Shown here: piece by piece, positions 18,300 to 26,339 of the stretch
How the letters are laid out: every line of letters starts with the position of its first letter
Position numbering within the stretch: position 1 is the stretch's first letter
NCBI RefSeq assembly: GCF_008119785.1
Contig: NZ_VSFA01000006.1
Span: 120,817-184,816, forward strand
Length of the DNA: 64,000 nucleotides
Direction of reading: 5' to 3'
Source: Micromonospora sp. MP36
GTDB taxonomy: Bacteria > Actinomycetota > Actinomycetes > Mycobacteriales > Micromonosporaceae
Translations under genes and position numbers: made by a program
Notes under the pieces: model-generated
Told to the model about the DNA's origin: nothing
Database searches by the model: none
The model's input: only the letters and a program-made list of their open reading frames with translations

Positions 18300-18952
18300 C
18301 AGTGCGCCTCCTCGTGGCGTCGGGTGGCCAGAAGGAAGGCCTGCGGTCCCCGCTCGAAGGCGACCTCCGCCGCCCGGACGAGCGTGGCCCGCACGATCAG
18401 CCCGGCCGCGGTGAGCTGGTGGGCGAGCCGGTCCGGGGGCAGCCAGTGCACGTCGTACGAGACGCTGTGGCCGTACGCCTGCTCAAGGCGGATCCGCTGG
18501 TCGCCCGCCTTGACCGCGAGCAGCAGGTGCCCCCCTGGGGCGAGCACCCGGTGGAACTCGGCGAACACAACGGGCAGCAGCTCGGGCGGCAGGTGGATGA
18601 TCGAATACCAGGCGACGAGCCCGGCCAGCCCGGCGTCGGGCAGCGCCAGGGCGGTCATCGAGCCGACCTCGAAGCGCAGCTCGGGGTAGGCCCGGCGGGC
18701 CACCTCGATCATGCCGGGCGAGAGGTCGACGCCGCTCACGTCCAGCCCGAGGTCACGCAGGTGGAACGTGACCCGGCCGGTGCCGCAGCCCACCTCCAGC
18801 ACCGGCCGGCCGGGCCCGACCTGCTCGGCGAACGCGGCCAGCATCCCCCGGTCGAGCGGGCCCTCCACCACCTCAGGAAGCAGCCGGGCGTAGTCCACCG
18901 CGACCGTGTCGTACGCGGCGCGGGTCTCCGTCAGCCAGATCGGTTCGGTCAC
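18299..18952 (-). CDS. class I SAM-dependent methyltransferase (small-molecule type)
   Basis: A 217-residue cytoplasmic methyltransferase. Motif I is PVLEVGCGTGRVTFHL (about 51-66), with an acidic turn GVDLSPGMIEVARR and the post-motif LVAWYSIIHLP. A FHRVLAPGGHLLLAV strand closes the Rossmann fold, as in Ubie/COQ5-like (Methyltransf_11/25) enzymes. GTG 18952 is used. The gene lies 11 bases after the membrane hydrolase and overlaps ansA, so the three probably form one operon; the substrate is unknown. Confidence 0.85.
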   Translation of the reverse strand: MTEPIWLTETRAAYDTVAVDYARLLPEVVEGPLDRGMLAAFAEQVGPGRPVLEVGCGTGRVTFHLRDLGLDVSGVDLSPGMIEVARRAYPELRFEVGSMTALALPDAGLAGLVAWYSIIHLPPELLPVVFAEFHRVLAPGGHLLLAVKAGDQRIRLEQAYGHSVSYDVHWLPPDRLAHQLTAAGLIVRATLVRAAEVAFERGPQAFLLATRRHEEAH

Positions 18953-18963
18953 GACCGGGAACC

Positions 18964-20412
18964 CTAGTCGCCGGGCGGATCCGTCCCTTCCCCGAGTCGG
19001 GCCAGGTACGCGACGAACGGCTCCGGCCGCTCGAACAGCGACCGGTGCCCGGCGCCCGGGATGACCAGATGGTCCTTGCGCGGCGCCTGGAGCTGCGCGT
19101 ACCACTCGTCGAACAGGCGCAGCCGGCCCGGCACCTCGTGCGCACCGTCCACGAAGTACGCCGGGACCTGGAGCTGCCGCACGTCCCGGCGGAAGTCCAG
19201 GTCCTGCAACCGGGGATAGAGCACGTCCCAGCCGTCGAGGAACCCGAAGACGTGCGCGGTCTCCAGCGGGCTGTATTCCGGCACCCCGAGGTTCCCGACC
19301 ATTCCGGTTTCGTCCTCGCCTGCGCCGGCGCGGTCGAACGCGAAGGCGCCGGCCTCGTTGGTCAGCAGCGGCTCGTACGCCCAGATGTCCCGGTACGGCG
19401 GCGGGCCCTGGGCGGCCATCCGGTCGGCGAGCCCGGCCCGGCCGGTGCGCCGGGCCCAGGCGAGGGTGTCGGCGTACTGGCTGCGGTCGGCCTCCCGCAG
19501 GCTCACCACCTGCCCGACGCCCACGTACGCGGCGAACAGCTCGGGGTGGCGCTGCACGGCGAGCAGGCCGGGGATGGTGCCGCCGGAGTGGGCGAGCAGG
19601 TGGATCCGGTCCCGACCGAACCGCTTCCGCAGGTGCCGGGTCACCGCGAGCAGGTCGGCCACCTCGTCCTCCAGCGTCCACCCGGGGGACCGGAACGCGG
19701 ACCAGGACCGGGGGCCGGCGGCGCGGTCCCAGGCGACGACCACGAAGTGCCGTTCCAGGGCGGCCAGGTGCCGGCGTACGGAGGCGATCTCCGAGCCGCC
19801 GGGCGGGCCGGGCACCACCAGCAGCACCGGGGCGGTCGGGTCCGTGCCCCGGATCAGCAGCCCGAGCTGGCGGCCGGCGGAGGGGACCGAGTCGAACCGG
19901 GCGATCCCGCCCGGGATGGACACGGTGCGGGCCGGCACCGCCGCACCGACGGTGACCAGGGCGAGGACGGCGGCGAGCAGGCCGACGCCGCCCCGGCCGA
20001 GCCACCGCAGGACCGGCCCGCGCGGCACCACGCCACCGACCCAGCGGGCGATCCCGGCCCCGTACGCCGCACCGACCAGCAGCGGCAGCAGGGCGAGCAG
20101 CCCGTGCACCCCGCGCCCGGCCAGCAGGGCCACCAGGCCGAAGCCGCTCAGATGCGGCCGGTCGACGGTCGGCCCGCGCAGGCCGATCCGGACCATCTCG
20201 ACGCTGACCGCGAAGAGCATGGGTGCGGCGAGCATCGCCCACCGGGAGCGGCTCAGCCAGCCGGCCAGCAGCCCGGCAGCGAGGCTGATCCCGATCGAGG
20301 CGAGGGCGGTGCCGACCGTGCCAGGGCCGCGCGGGGTCCACCAGCCGGCGGCCAGTCCCCAGGCCACGGGGAGCAGGAAGGCGAGGACCGTGCGTTGGCG
20401 GTGCAGCGGCAT
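18964..20412 (-). CDS. membrane-anchored alpha/beta hydrolase
   Basis: A 482-residue protein. The first 165 residues hold about five hydrophobic segments. An extracytoplasmic-type alpha/beta-hydrolase domain follows, with oxyanion strand VLLVVPGPPGGSE, the nucleophile elbow LLAHSGGTIPG and a late His in IPGAGHRSLF. Proline-iminopeptidase/HNL-like enzymes show this PGGPG-type start. ATG 20412 is chosen because GGAGG lies five bases upstream; two earlier ATGs at 20427 and 20424 overlap that site. First gene of the hydrolase-methyltransferase-ansA group. Confidence 0.82.
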   Translation of the reverse strand: MPLHRQRTVLAFLLPVAWGLAAGWWTPRGPGTVGTALASIGISLAAGLLAGWLSRSRWAMLAAPMLFAVSVEMVRIGLRGPTVDRPHLSGFGLVALLAGRGVHGLLALLPLLVGAAYGAGIARWVGGVVPRGPVLRWLGRGGVGLLAAVLALVTVGAAVPARTVSIPGGIARFDSVPSAGRQLGLLIRGTDPTAPVLLVVPGPPGGSEIASVRRHLAALERHFVVVAWDRAAGPRSWSAFRSPGWTLEDEVADLLAVTRHLRKRFGRDRIHLLAHSGGTIPGLLAVQRHPELFAAYVGVGQVVSLREADRSQYADTLAWARRTGRAGLADRMAAQGPPPYRDIWAYEPLLTNEAGAFAFDRAGAGEDETGMVGNLGVPEYSPLETAHVFGFLDGWDVLYPRLQDLDFRRDVRQLQVPAYFVDGAHEVPGRLRLFDEWYAQLQAPRKDHLVIPGAGHRSLFERPEPFVAYLARLGEGTDPPGD

Positions 20413-20589
20413 GCCGGCCTCCATCATCGCGGTCCGTCCAGGTTAGTCACCAGCGACGCTCCCCGTGTCCCCCTGGTCACAGCCGGTGTCCGATCCGCCG
20501 GAAATAGCCGTGCCCGCCGGCCCGGCCGCGGGTTACCGTGCCCCGGCTGCGGCGACCGGCCGCGGCGTGACCGACGAACAGGCCGGACA

Positions 20590-21849
20590 GTGACCCAGCA
20601 CCTGACCCAGGCGCCCGCGACCACGAGCCACCCCTCGCTCTGGCGGAGCCGCAACTTCCTGCTGCTGTGGAGCGGCCAGACGGTCAGCGAGGTCGGCACC
20701 CGCGTCTCCGGGGTGGCCGTGCCGCTGCTGGCGACGGCCGTCCTCGACGCGAGCATCTTCCAGATCTCGCTGCTGACCGTCCTGGCCTGGCTGCCGTACC
20801 TGATCTTCTCGCTGCCGGCCGGGGTGCTGGCCGACCGGGTCGACCAGCGGCGATTGATGATCGCCTGCGACCTGGGCCGCGCGGCGCTGTTGCTCTCGGT
20901 GCCGGTGGTCGCCCTGGTCGGCCACCTCACCCTCTCCTTCCTGTACGTCGTGGTCGGGCTCTCCGGCGTGCTGACCGTGGCCTTCACCGTGGCGTACCGG
21001 AGCCTGCTGCCCGCCCTGGTGCCGGCCCACGATCTGACCTCGGCGAACGCGCGGCTGGAGGTGAGCGAGAACGTCGCCCAGCTAGCGGGGCCGAGCATCG
21101 GCGGCGCGCTCGTCGGGCTGCTCGGCGCCACCCGGACCTTCCTCGCCGACGGCCTGAGCTTCCTGGCCAGCGCCGTGACCCTGGTCCTGATCCGGCACCG
21201 GCCCGGCGCGACGGCGCCCGGACGGGTCCCGCTCCGGGCGGCGCTGACCGAGGGCCTGGGCTTCATCCGCCGGCAGCGGATCCTCGCCCTGGTGCTCGCC
21301 TGCACGACGACCTCGAACTTCTTCGTCATGGCTTCCCACGCCATCGAGGTGCCGTTCCTGCTGCGCACCCTGCACGCCTCCCCCGCCACGATCGGAGTGC
21401 TCCTCGCCGTGGGCTCGGTCGGCGGGCTGCTCACCGGCGTAGTGGCCGGCCGGCTGACCGCGCTGATCGGCAGCGCCCGAACCATCTGGGTGTCGATGGC
21501 CGCGCCCGGCCCGCTCTACCTGCTCATGCCGCTGGCCCGACCCGGCTGGGGCGCGCTGCTCTACGGCATCGGCATGGCGGCGTTCTCGGCCAACGCGGTG
21601 CTGTTCAACGTGGCGGCCATGTCGTACCGGCAGCGGGTCACCCCAGCGCGGCTGCTGGGTCGGGTCAACGCGGCGTTCCTGTGGATCTGCTACGGCGCGA
21701 TCCCGCTCGGCGCCCTGTTCGGCGGTGCGCTCGGCACCCGGCTCGGGTTGCGGCCGGCGCTGCTGGTCTGCGTGCTCGGCATGTGGAGCGCCGCGCTGTT
21801 CGTGGTCTGCTCGCCGCTGCGCCGGATGCGCGACTTCACGCCGGCCTGA
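20590..21849 (+). CDS. MFS transporter (MFS_3/enterobactin-exporter-like)
   Basis: A 419-residue, about 12-helix major facilitator. It starts at GTG 20590 with the typical N-terminus SLWRSRNFLLLWSGQTVSEVG. The inter-helix 2-3 signature is GVLADRVDQRRLMIACDLGR (about 77-96). The second half repeats the pattern (SARTIWVSM). The group includes the siderophore exporter EntS-like and drug exporters, so efflux of a small molecule is likely but the substrate is unknown. It is divergent from the hydrolase gene. Confidence 0.9.
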   Translation: MTQHLTQAPATTSHPSLWRSRNFLLLWSGQTVSEVGTRVSGVAVPLLATAVLDASIFQISLLTVLAWLPYLIFSLPAGVLADRVDQRRLMIACDLGRAALLLSVPVVALVGHLTLSFLYVVVGLSGVLTVAFTVAYRSLLPALVPAHDLTSANARLEVSENVAQLAGPSIGGALVGLLGATRTFLADGLSFLASAVTLVLIRHRPGATAPGRVPLRAALTEGLGFIRRQRILALVLACTTTSNFFVMASHAIEVPFLLRTLHASPATIGVLLAVGSVGGLLTGVVAGRLTALIGSARTIWVSMAAPGPLYLLMPLARPGWGALLYGIGMAAFSANAVLFNVAAMSYRQRVTPARLLGRVNAAFLWICYGAIPLGALFGGALGTRLGLRPALLVCVLGMWSAALFVVCSPLRRMRDFTPA

Positions 21850-21873
21850 GGGCCCTGCCCATCCCCTGCCCCG

Positions 21874-22188
21874 CTAGCGCCACCTCAATCTGCCGAGCTC
21901 CTGTTTGAACTGTTTGAACTGCGTCAGCGTGAACCTGCCGCCCTCTGTCGGCGTCAATCGCAGTGAATAGGTCGCGGCCCCGGCCTCCCACCAAACCGTC
22001 CAGGACCTCTTTGCGTCACCGGTGACGGTGCCTCGGCGCGAGCCGATCGCGACGGTCGTGACCGGGTCGGAGAGGCTCACGTCAGCGGTGGGTTGCGCGC
22101 TCAGGAGCAGCCCGGACCCCCGGGGCCGTTGTAGCCCTGATGCCAGCCGGTGTCCGTCGACATCCAGTGTGAGGGATGCGGGCTCCAT
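21874..22188 (-). pseudogene. downstream fragment of a frameshifted lipoprotein gene
   Basis: This frame (104 codons) continues the lipoprotein of 22101-22706 after a one-base shift. One reading ends GPGGPGCS-stop while the other continues with LLLSAQPTADVSLSDPV, and adding one G at the CCC/GGG run near 22111-22113 joins them as GPGGPGLLLSAQP. The fragment has a compact beta-like domain (RSWTVWWEAGAATYSLRLT). Its end carries a 9-base tandem duplication giving FKQFKQ (about 21903-21920). Real inactivation or a sequencing error at a G/C run would both explain it. Confidence 0.6.
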
Positions 22189-22706
22189 TGTTTGTTCGAG
22201 GACAGGTCCGGCAGATCACGCTCAAAGTAGGTCGGCGGCGGCTGCACGGTGGCGGGGTCACGCAGCACCCGCCGGCCCAACGGCTTCCGCAGCGACACGA
22301 CGAGGGGAAGGGCGGAACCGGTGGCGGCGCAGTCGGCGGCGTCCACGACGCGAGCCGTCACCGTGACAACCACCTGAGTCTCGTCCTGCTCGCTGGCCGT
22401 CGCCTGCGGTTGCCAGGGCTCCTTGCACGGGGCGTCACCGGGGCCGGCGTACACGGTGATGTCGGTGCCGTTGCGGGCGACCATCGCTGATGCCCAGGGC
22501 AGCACGGCAGTCGCGTCCGGCACTGCGGTGGCGGCCGGGGATTGGGGCAGCGCCCGGTCGGTCGTCCGTTCGCTGAGCGAGCATCCGCTGGTCAGCGCCA
22601 GGGCAATGGTGACCGTCAGAGCGGCAACGACGGCCGGCCGCCGAGTTGGTGGGGTGGAGGCCGTGCGCTCGCGGAACCGTCCGTTGGTCGTCATCGCCGC
22701 CTTCAC
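22101..22706 (-). CDS. lipoprotein, probably truncated by frameshift
   Basis: A 201-residue reading frame. A long basic N-terminus leads into a hydrophobic signal and lipobox LTSGC at about residues 38-42. A domain with two Cys (APCKEPWQP and ADCAATGSALP) follows, then PTYFERDLPDLSSNKQWSPH. Its ATG overlaps the glxA-like stop by four bases (ATGA), so it is translationally coupled to the regulator. The last residues after GPGGPG are probably frameshifted; the continuation is in the neighbouring frame at 21874-22188. Function unknown. Confidence 0.6.
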   Translation of the reverse strand: MKAAMTTNGRFRERTASTPPTRRPAVVAALTVTIALALTSGCSLSERTTDRALPQSPAATAVPDATAVLPWASAMVARNGTDITVYAGPGDAPCKEPWQPQATASEQDETQVVVTVTARVVDAADCAATGSALPLVVSLRKPLGRRVLRDPATVQPPPTYFERDLPDLSSNKQWSPHPSHWMSTDTGWHQGYNGPGGPGCS

Positions 22707-23719
22707 CCGTCGTCGGAACGCGCGGAACCGGATCGTACGTGATCATCAGCCGCCGCTGCGGCCCTCGCAACGGCGCGCGGCTTCAGCGCAGAGGGCGGGA
22801 ACGCGGCGCGGTAGGCGCGGGGCGGGACGCCGACGATCTGGCGGAAGGATTCGCGGAAGGCCGTCGGGGAGGTGAAGCCGACGAGCGTGCCGACCCGTTC
22901 CACCGGCTGGTCAGTGCGTTCCAGCAGCTGCTGGGCGCGGCGGATCCGCTGCCGGTTGAGCCACTGCACCGGTGTGGTGCCGGTCTGATCCCGGAAGTGC
23001 CGGCTGAGCGAGCGGGTGCTCATCGCGGCCCGCCCGGCGATGTCGGCCAGGGTGAGCGGGCGGTGCAGGTTGTCGGCCAGCCACCCGAGCAGCGGTTGCA
23101 GGCTGTGCCCGGCCGGCGCGGGCGGCTCGTACGCGATGAACTGTGCCTGGCCACCGGCACGCTCCAGGGGCATGACGCAGCTGCGCGCGGTGTCCGCGGC
23201 GACCGCGGCCCCGTGGTCGCCGCGCACGACGTGCAGGCACAGGTCGAATCCGGCCGCCGCGCCGGCCGAGGTGAGCACCGGTCCGTCCGCGACGAACAGC
23301 ACGTCGGGGTCGACGGTGACCGTGGGATGGCGGCGCGCCAGCTCGGCTGCGGCTGCCCAGTGGGTGGTGGCCCGCCGGCCGTCGAGCCGCCCCGCGGCGG
23401 CCAGCACGAAGGCGCCCGTGCAGATCGACACCAGCCGGGCCGGGGTGGCGGCGAGGGCGTCGAGGACCGCCGCGGGCAGCGCCGCGTCGAGGTCGGCCAC
23501 CCCCGGCACGACGATGGTGTCGGCCTCGGCCAGCACCGACAGGTCGTACGGCGCCCTGATGCTGATCGCGCCGGCCCGCACCTCCGCTGTGCCGGCGCAG
23601 ACGCGAACCTGGTAGGCCGGGCTGCCGTCGGCCCGGTGCGCCCGGCCGAACACCTCGACCGGCACGGACAGGTCGAACGGGACGACCCCGTCGTAGGCGA
23701 GGACCACCATCTGATGCAT
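22703..23719 (-). CDS. GlxA-family transcriptional regulator (DJ-1/PfpI plus AraC HTH)
   Basis: A 338-residue two-domain regulator. Residues about 1-170 form a DJ-1/PfpI-like domain whose elbow reads VSICTGAFVLAAAG, with Cys in the expected place. Residues about 215-310 hold the AraC pair of helix-turn-helices (LTLADIAGRAAMSTRSLSRHF and VERVGTLVGFTSPTAFRESF). Such proteins usually activate amino-acid or quaternary-amine catabolism, but no such genes are adjacent. The coupled downstream partner is the lipoprotein gene. Divergent from the DUF6010 gene by about 80 bases. Confidence 0.92.
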   Translation of the reverse strand: MHQMVVLAYDGVVPFDLSVPVEVFGRAHRADGSPAYQVRVCAGTAEVRAGAISIRAPYDLSVLAEADTIVVPGVADLDAALPAAVLDALAATPARLVSICTGAFVLAAAGRLDGRRATTHWAAAAELARRHPTVTVDPDVLFVADGPVLTSAGAAAGFDLCLHVVRGDHGAAVAADTARSCVMPLERAGGQAQFIAYEPPAPAGHSLQPLLGWLADNLHRPLTLADIAGRAAMSTRSLSRHFRDQTGTTPVQWLNRQRIRRAQQLLERTDQPVERVGTLVGFTSPTAFRESFRQIVGVPPRAYRAAFPPSALKPRAVARAAAAADDHVRSGSARSDDG

Positions 23720-23802
23720 GCGTCCATCCTGGCGGGAATCCGTCGACGGTTGGCACGCCGGCCCCTGCCCGGCGCCTGGTCCGAGCCGCAGAATCGGGCA
23801 CC

Positions 23803-24258
23803 ATGACCATCCTCGTGCCAGTGCTCATCGGCCTTCTGTACGTGTGCCTCAACGCGTTCATCCGCGAGCCGCACCGCCGCACCGTCAACGCGATCATGGT
23901 GGGCGGGGCCGGTGCGGCGTACCTCAGCGGCGGCGGTCTCGGGTTCGGGGAGTTCCCCTTCGTCGTGCTGTTGACGTACGTGGCCTGGCGGGGCCTGACG
24001 TCGTGGACGTGGATCGGGATCGGCTGGCTGCTGCACACCGCCTGGGACGTGGTGCACCACCTGAAGGGGGCACCGATCATCCCGTTCCTGCCCGGCTCCT
24101 CGCACGGCTGCGCCATCTGCGACCCGGTCATCGCGCTCTGGGCCTTCACCGGCGGCCGGTCGGTGGCGGACCTGGTGCGACGGGTGCTGCCGTCTGCTTC
24201 GTCGGGTGACGCGACGGCCGGTAGCGCGGGCGTAGGTGGCGCTACCCGAACCAGGTGA
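23803..24258 (+). CDS. DUF6010-like integral membrane protein
   Basis: A 151-residue protein with about four hydrophobic segments: residues 2-19, 30-47, 53-80 and 105-118. It has conserved-looking polar patches LHTAWDVVHHLKG and SSHGCAICDPVIALWAF, whose His and Cys could bind a metal or cofactor. The arrangement fits the DUF6010 family as I recall it; no function is known. Its 3' end overlaps the convergent DUF2332 gene by 17 bases. Confidence 0.65.
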   Translation: MTILVPVLIGLLYVCLNAFIREPHRRTVNAIMVGGAGAAYLSGGGLGFGEFPFVVLLTYVAWRGLTSWTWIGIGWLLHTAWDVVHHLKGAPIIPFLPGSSHGCAICDPVIALWAFTGGRSVADLVRRVLPSASSGDATAGSAGVGGATRTR

Positions 24259-25177
24259 TCGCCTGGCCGTGCCCGCGGGTCCAGGCGAGCGGCCGGCCGT
24301 CGAGCGCGAGGACGTTGTGATGTGCCTCGCTCGGCGGCTCCGGCAGCGCGGCGTAGCGCAGCACCTCCGGTGCCTCGTTCGCGATCCAGTGCCCGGGCAG
24401 CTCGCGTACCACCTCGGCGAACGCGTCGCGGCGGGGCTCCGGCACCAGGTACAGCACCGAGGTGTGGAACACCACCAGGGTCGCGTCGGGCGGCGCCTGC
24501 GCGGCCAGCGCGGGCAGGTCGTCCACCAGGTCGCCCCGGACCAGCAGCGGCGGGTCGGCCGCGGCGACCGCCGCTGCGGCCCGCAACCGGGTACGGCGGT
24601 GGGTGTGCTCGGGCCAGATGAGCGCGTCCAGCCACGCCACGTCCGCCGGGTCGGTCACGTCGAGCGGGTGCAGGTCCAGGCCGGCCCGCCACACCACCTC
24701 GGGCCGGCGGGTCGGCGGCGCCATCCCGGTGGCCGCGCAGTCGAGGACCGGCGCGCCCGCGCCGAGCAGGTGGTCGCCGTAGCGGTAGGCGTACCGGTCC
24801 GGGTAGAGACACAGGCCCGCGGACGCGCCGACCTCGATTAACGCGAGCGGTTGCGGCAGCGCGGCGAGCACCGGCAGCAGTACGGCGCATCGGCCGGCCT
24901 CGTTCGTCTGCGTCGACCGGGTACGCATCTCCGCCGCGATCGCCGGCCAGTTCGCGAGCGTGTAGTCGCGGAACGCGGCCGGATCCTCGACCGGGCCGCC
25001 GAGGAGGCGGACCACGGCGAACAGCAGGTTCGGCTGCCGCTTGGCGGCGGGGAGGGTCTCCAGCAGGGCGAGCAGTTCGTCGTCGCGGGACACCGACCGG
25101 GCCAGCCGCTCGTACGCGGGTGACACGCCGTGCGCCTCGCGGGCGCCGAACCTCTCGTAGGTGGCGGCGGTGGTCAT
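24242..25177 (-). CDS. DUF2332 family protein
   Basis: A 311-residue protein of the actinobacterial DUF2332 family, whose fold resembles class I methyltransferases. ALIEVGASAGLCLYPDRY (about 119-136) stands at the place of motif I, then LVVFHTSVLYLVP and a C-terminal HGQAITWFG. Its chemistry is unproven. ATG 25177 has GGGAGAGG close upstream and overlaps the preceding nucleotidyltransferase stop as ATGA, so the two proteins are probably made together. Confidence 0.82.
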   Translation of the reverse strand: MTTAATYERFGAREAHGVSPAYERLARSVSRDDELLALLETLPAAKRQPNLLFAVVRLLGGPVEDPAAFRDYTLANWPAIAAEMRTRSTQTNEAGRCAVLLPVLAALPQPLALIEVGASAGLCLYPDRYAYRYGDHLLGAGAPVLDCAATGMAPPTRRPEVVWRAGLDLHPLDVTDPADVAWLDALIWPEHTHRRTRLRAAAAVAAADPPLLVRGDLVDDLPALAAQAPPDATLVVFHTSVLYLVPEPRRDAFAEVVRELPGHWIANEAPEVLRYAALPEPPSEAHHNVLALDGRPLAWTRGHGQAITWFG

Positions 25178-25902
25178 CGCCTCTCCCTTCGTGCCCCGGC
25201 GACGGTCCGCCGGGCGTCCCGCCACGCGATCAGGGCGGTGCGGAGCCGGGGCGAGGAGACGCGCTCACCCCGGCGCCGCGCGGCCAACTGGTCGATCAGC
25301 CAGGCCGGGGCGTCGGCCTGCTGGACGGCTGCGGTCTTGGTGAGCAGTTCGCCGGTGCCGAGGGCGTGGCGTCCGCGGGCCATCGAGGTGAGACCGAGGT
25401 CGGCGATGAGGGGATCCCACCACAGCCACGGACGCCGGGCGGCCCAGGCCCAGTAGCCGGTGAGTTCGGCCCGGGCGGCGGCGCGTACGTCGTCGGCGGT
25501 CATCGGTGGGAAGACGTCGCGGGGCGCGGAGCCGAAGATCGCGTACCCGTGGCGCACCAGCTCAGCCCGGGTGATCCCGGAGAGGATGCGCTGGACGAGC
25601 TGCCCGTGGGTCCAGGTCGGGTGCCGCACCTGGACGTCGAGGACCAGCGCGGTGTCGACGTAGACGCAGCCGAGGTGCAGCCCTGCGCCGGCGCCGGCGT
25701 CGAGGTGCCGGTGCAGCTCGACCAGCGTGGCCTGCCGGGCTTCGTCGACCGGGCCTTCGACCAGCGCGACCAGGTCGAGGTCGCTGACGCCGGGGAGGTA
25801 GTCGCCGGTTGCCAGCGATCCGGCGACCAGCAGCCCGCTGACCCAGCCGAGCGTCGCGAGTTCCGTGCCGAACTCCTCGACGACCGATGGCGAGATCACC
25901 AT
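25174..25902 (-). CDS. nucleotidyltransferase-domain protein (aminoglycoside adenylyltransferase-like)
   Basis: A 242-residue protein with a polymerase-beta-type nucleotidyltransferase core. Gly28-Ser29 and Asp41-x-Asp43 in GSLATGDYLPGVSDLDLVAL give the family motif, and a third carboxylate is plausible in LGCVYVDTALV. The C-terminal half is helical (AAARAELTGYWAWAARR and on), as in ANT(9)/AadA-like proteins, so it could modify an aminoglycoside or another small molecule. Resistance is only an inference. No ribosome binding site precedes ATG 25902. It is coupled to the DUF2332 gene. Confidence 0.72.
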   Translation of the reverse strand: MVISPSVVEEFGTELATLGWVSGLLVAGSLATGDYLPGVSDLDLVALVEGPVDEARQATLVELHRHLDAGAGAGLHLGCVYVDTALVLDVQVRHPTWTHGQLVQRILSGITRAELVRHGYAIFGSAPRDVFPPMTADDVRAAARAELTGYWAWAARRPWLWWDPLIADLGLTSMARGRHALGTGELLTKTAAVQQADAPAWLIDQLAARRRGERVSSPRLRTALIAWRDARRTVAGARRERR

Positions 25903-25920
25903 GGCGGCAGTCTATGAAGC

Positions 25921-26031
25921 TTGCCCGTCGCACGCCTGATCGGGATGACCGTCTGGGACGCCGACGAGGTGGACGAGTGGGCCCGGCACAACCGCCCACC
26001 CCGCCCGACGGACGGCGACGAGGAACGCTGA
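25921..26031 (+). pseudogene. remnant of a small HTH/excisionase-like gene
   Basis: The frame reads LPVARLIGMTVWDADEVDEW then a basic tail and TGA. The pattern (short wing then VWDADEVDEW) resembles the end of AlpA/MerR-type excisionase DNA-binding proteins, where VW-x-x-x-D/E-V-x-x-W is common. A stop at 25915-25917 removes the upstream helix-turn-helix, and ATG 25945 would give only 28 residues. Hence a gene end left after deletion. Confidence 0.35.
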
Positions 26032-26057
26032 CGGTTCAGGGGACGACCAGGCCGTAG

Positions 26058-26195
26058 CGGCAACGACTCAATGTCGGCTACAGCTCGACCGGCGCCTGGC
26101 AGAACGAGGGTGTGGGGATTTTCTCCCCCATGCACTACAAGGTTGATGACGTAGACGATTCATCGACGTGGACGGCAGCAACGGGTCCCAGCTGA
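26058..26195 (+). other. protein-like 45-codon frame without start, scar DNA
   Basis: An open frame between TAG (26055-26057) and TGA (26193-26195) reads VGYSSTGAWQNEGVGIF and later YKVDDVDDSSTWTAATGPS, with unusually low third-position GC. It has no start codon or ribosome binding site except an internal ATG. It looks like the end of a lost accessory gene. Together with the HTH remnant it makes 25903-26339 a roughly 430-base stretch without an intact gene, closed by the nrdJ terminator. Confidence 0.3.
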
Positions 26196-26291
26196 ATCGT
26201 TTACGACATCAAGTTCGTAGCGTGCGTGCACCATCGGTCAGGCCGCCCGGCGGAGCAGGGCACGGAGACGCCGACACTGACCGCAGAAACG

Positions 26292-26327
26292 CCGCGAGCG
26301 CGGCAGGAAGCCCTGCCGCGCTCGCGG
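26292..26327 (-). terminator. hairpin after nrdJ
   Basis: Perfect 16-base arms CCGCGAGCGCGGCAGG (26292-26307) and CCTGCCGCGCTCGCGG (26312-26327) with a 4-base loop, 13 bases beyond the nrdJ stop codon. Confidence 0.88.
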
Positions 26328-26339
26328 AACGGTGAAACG

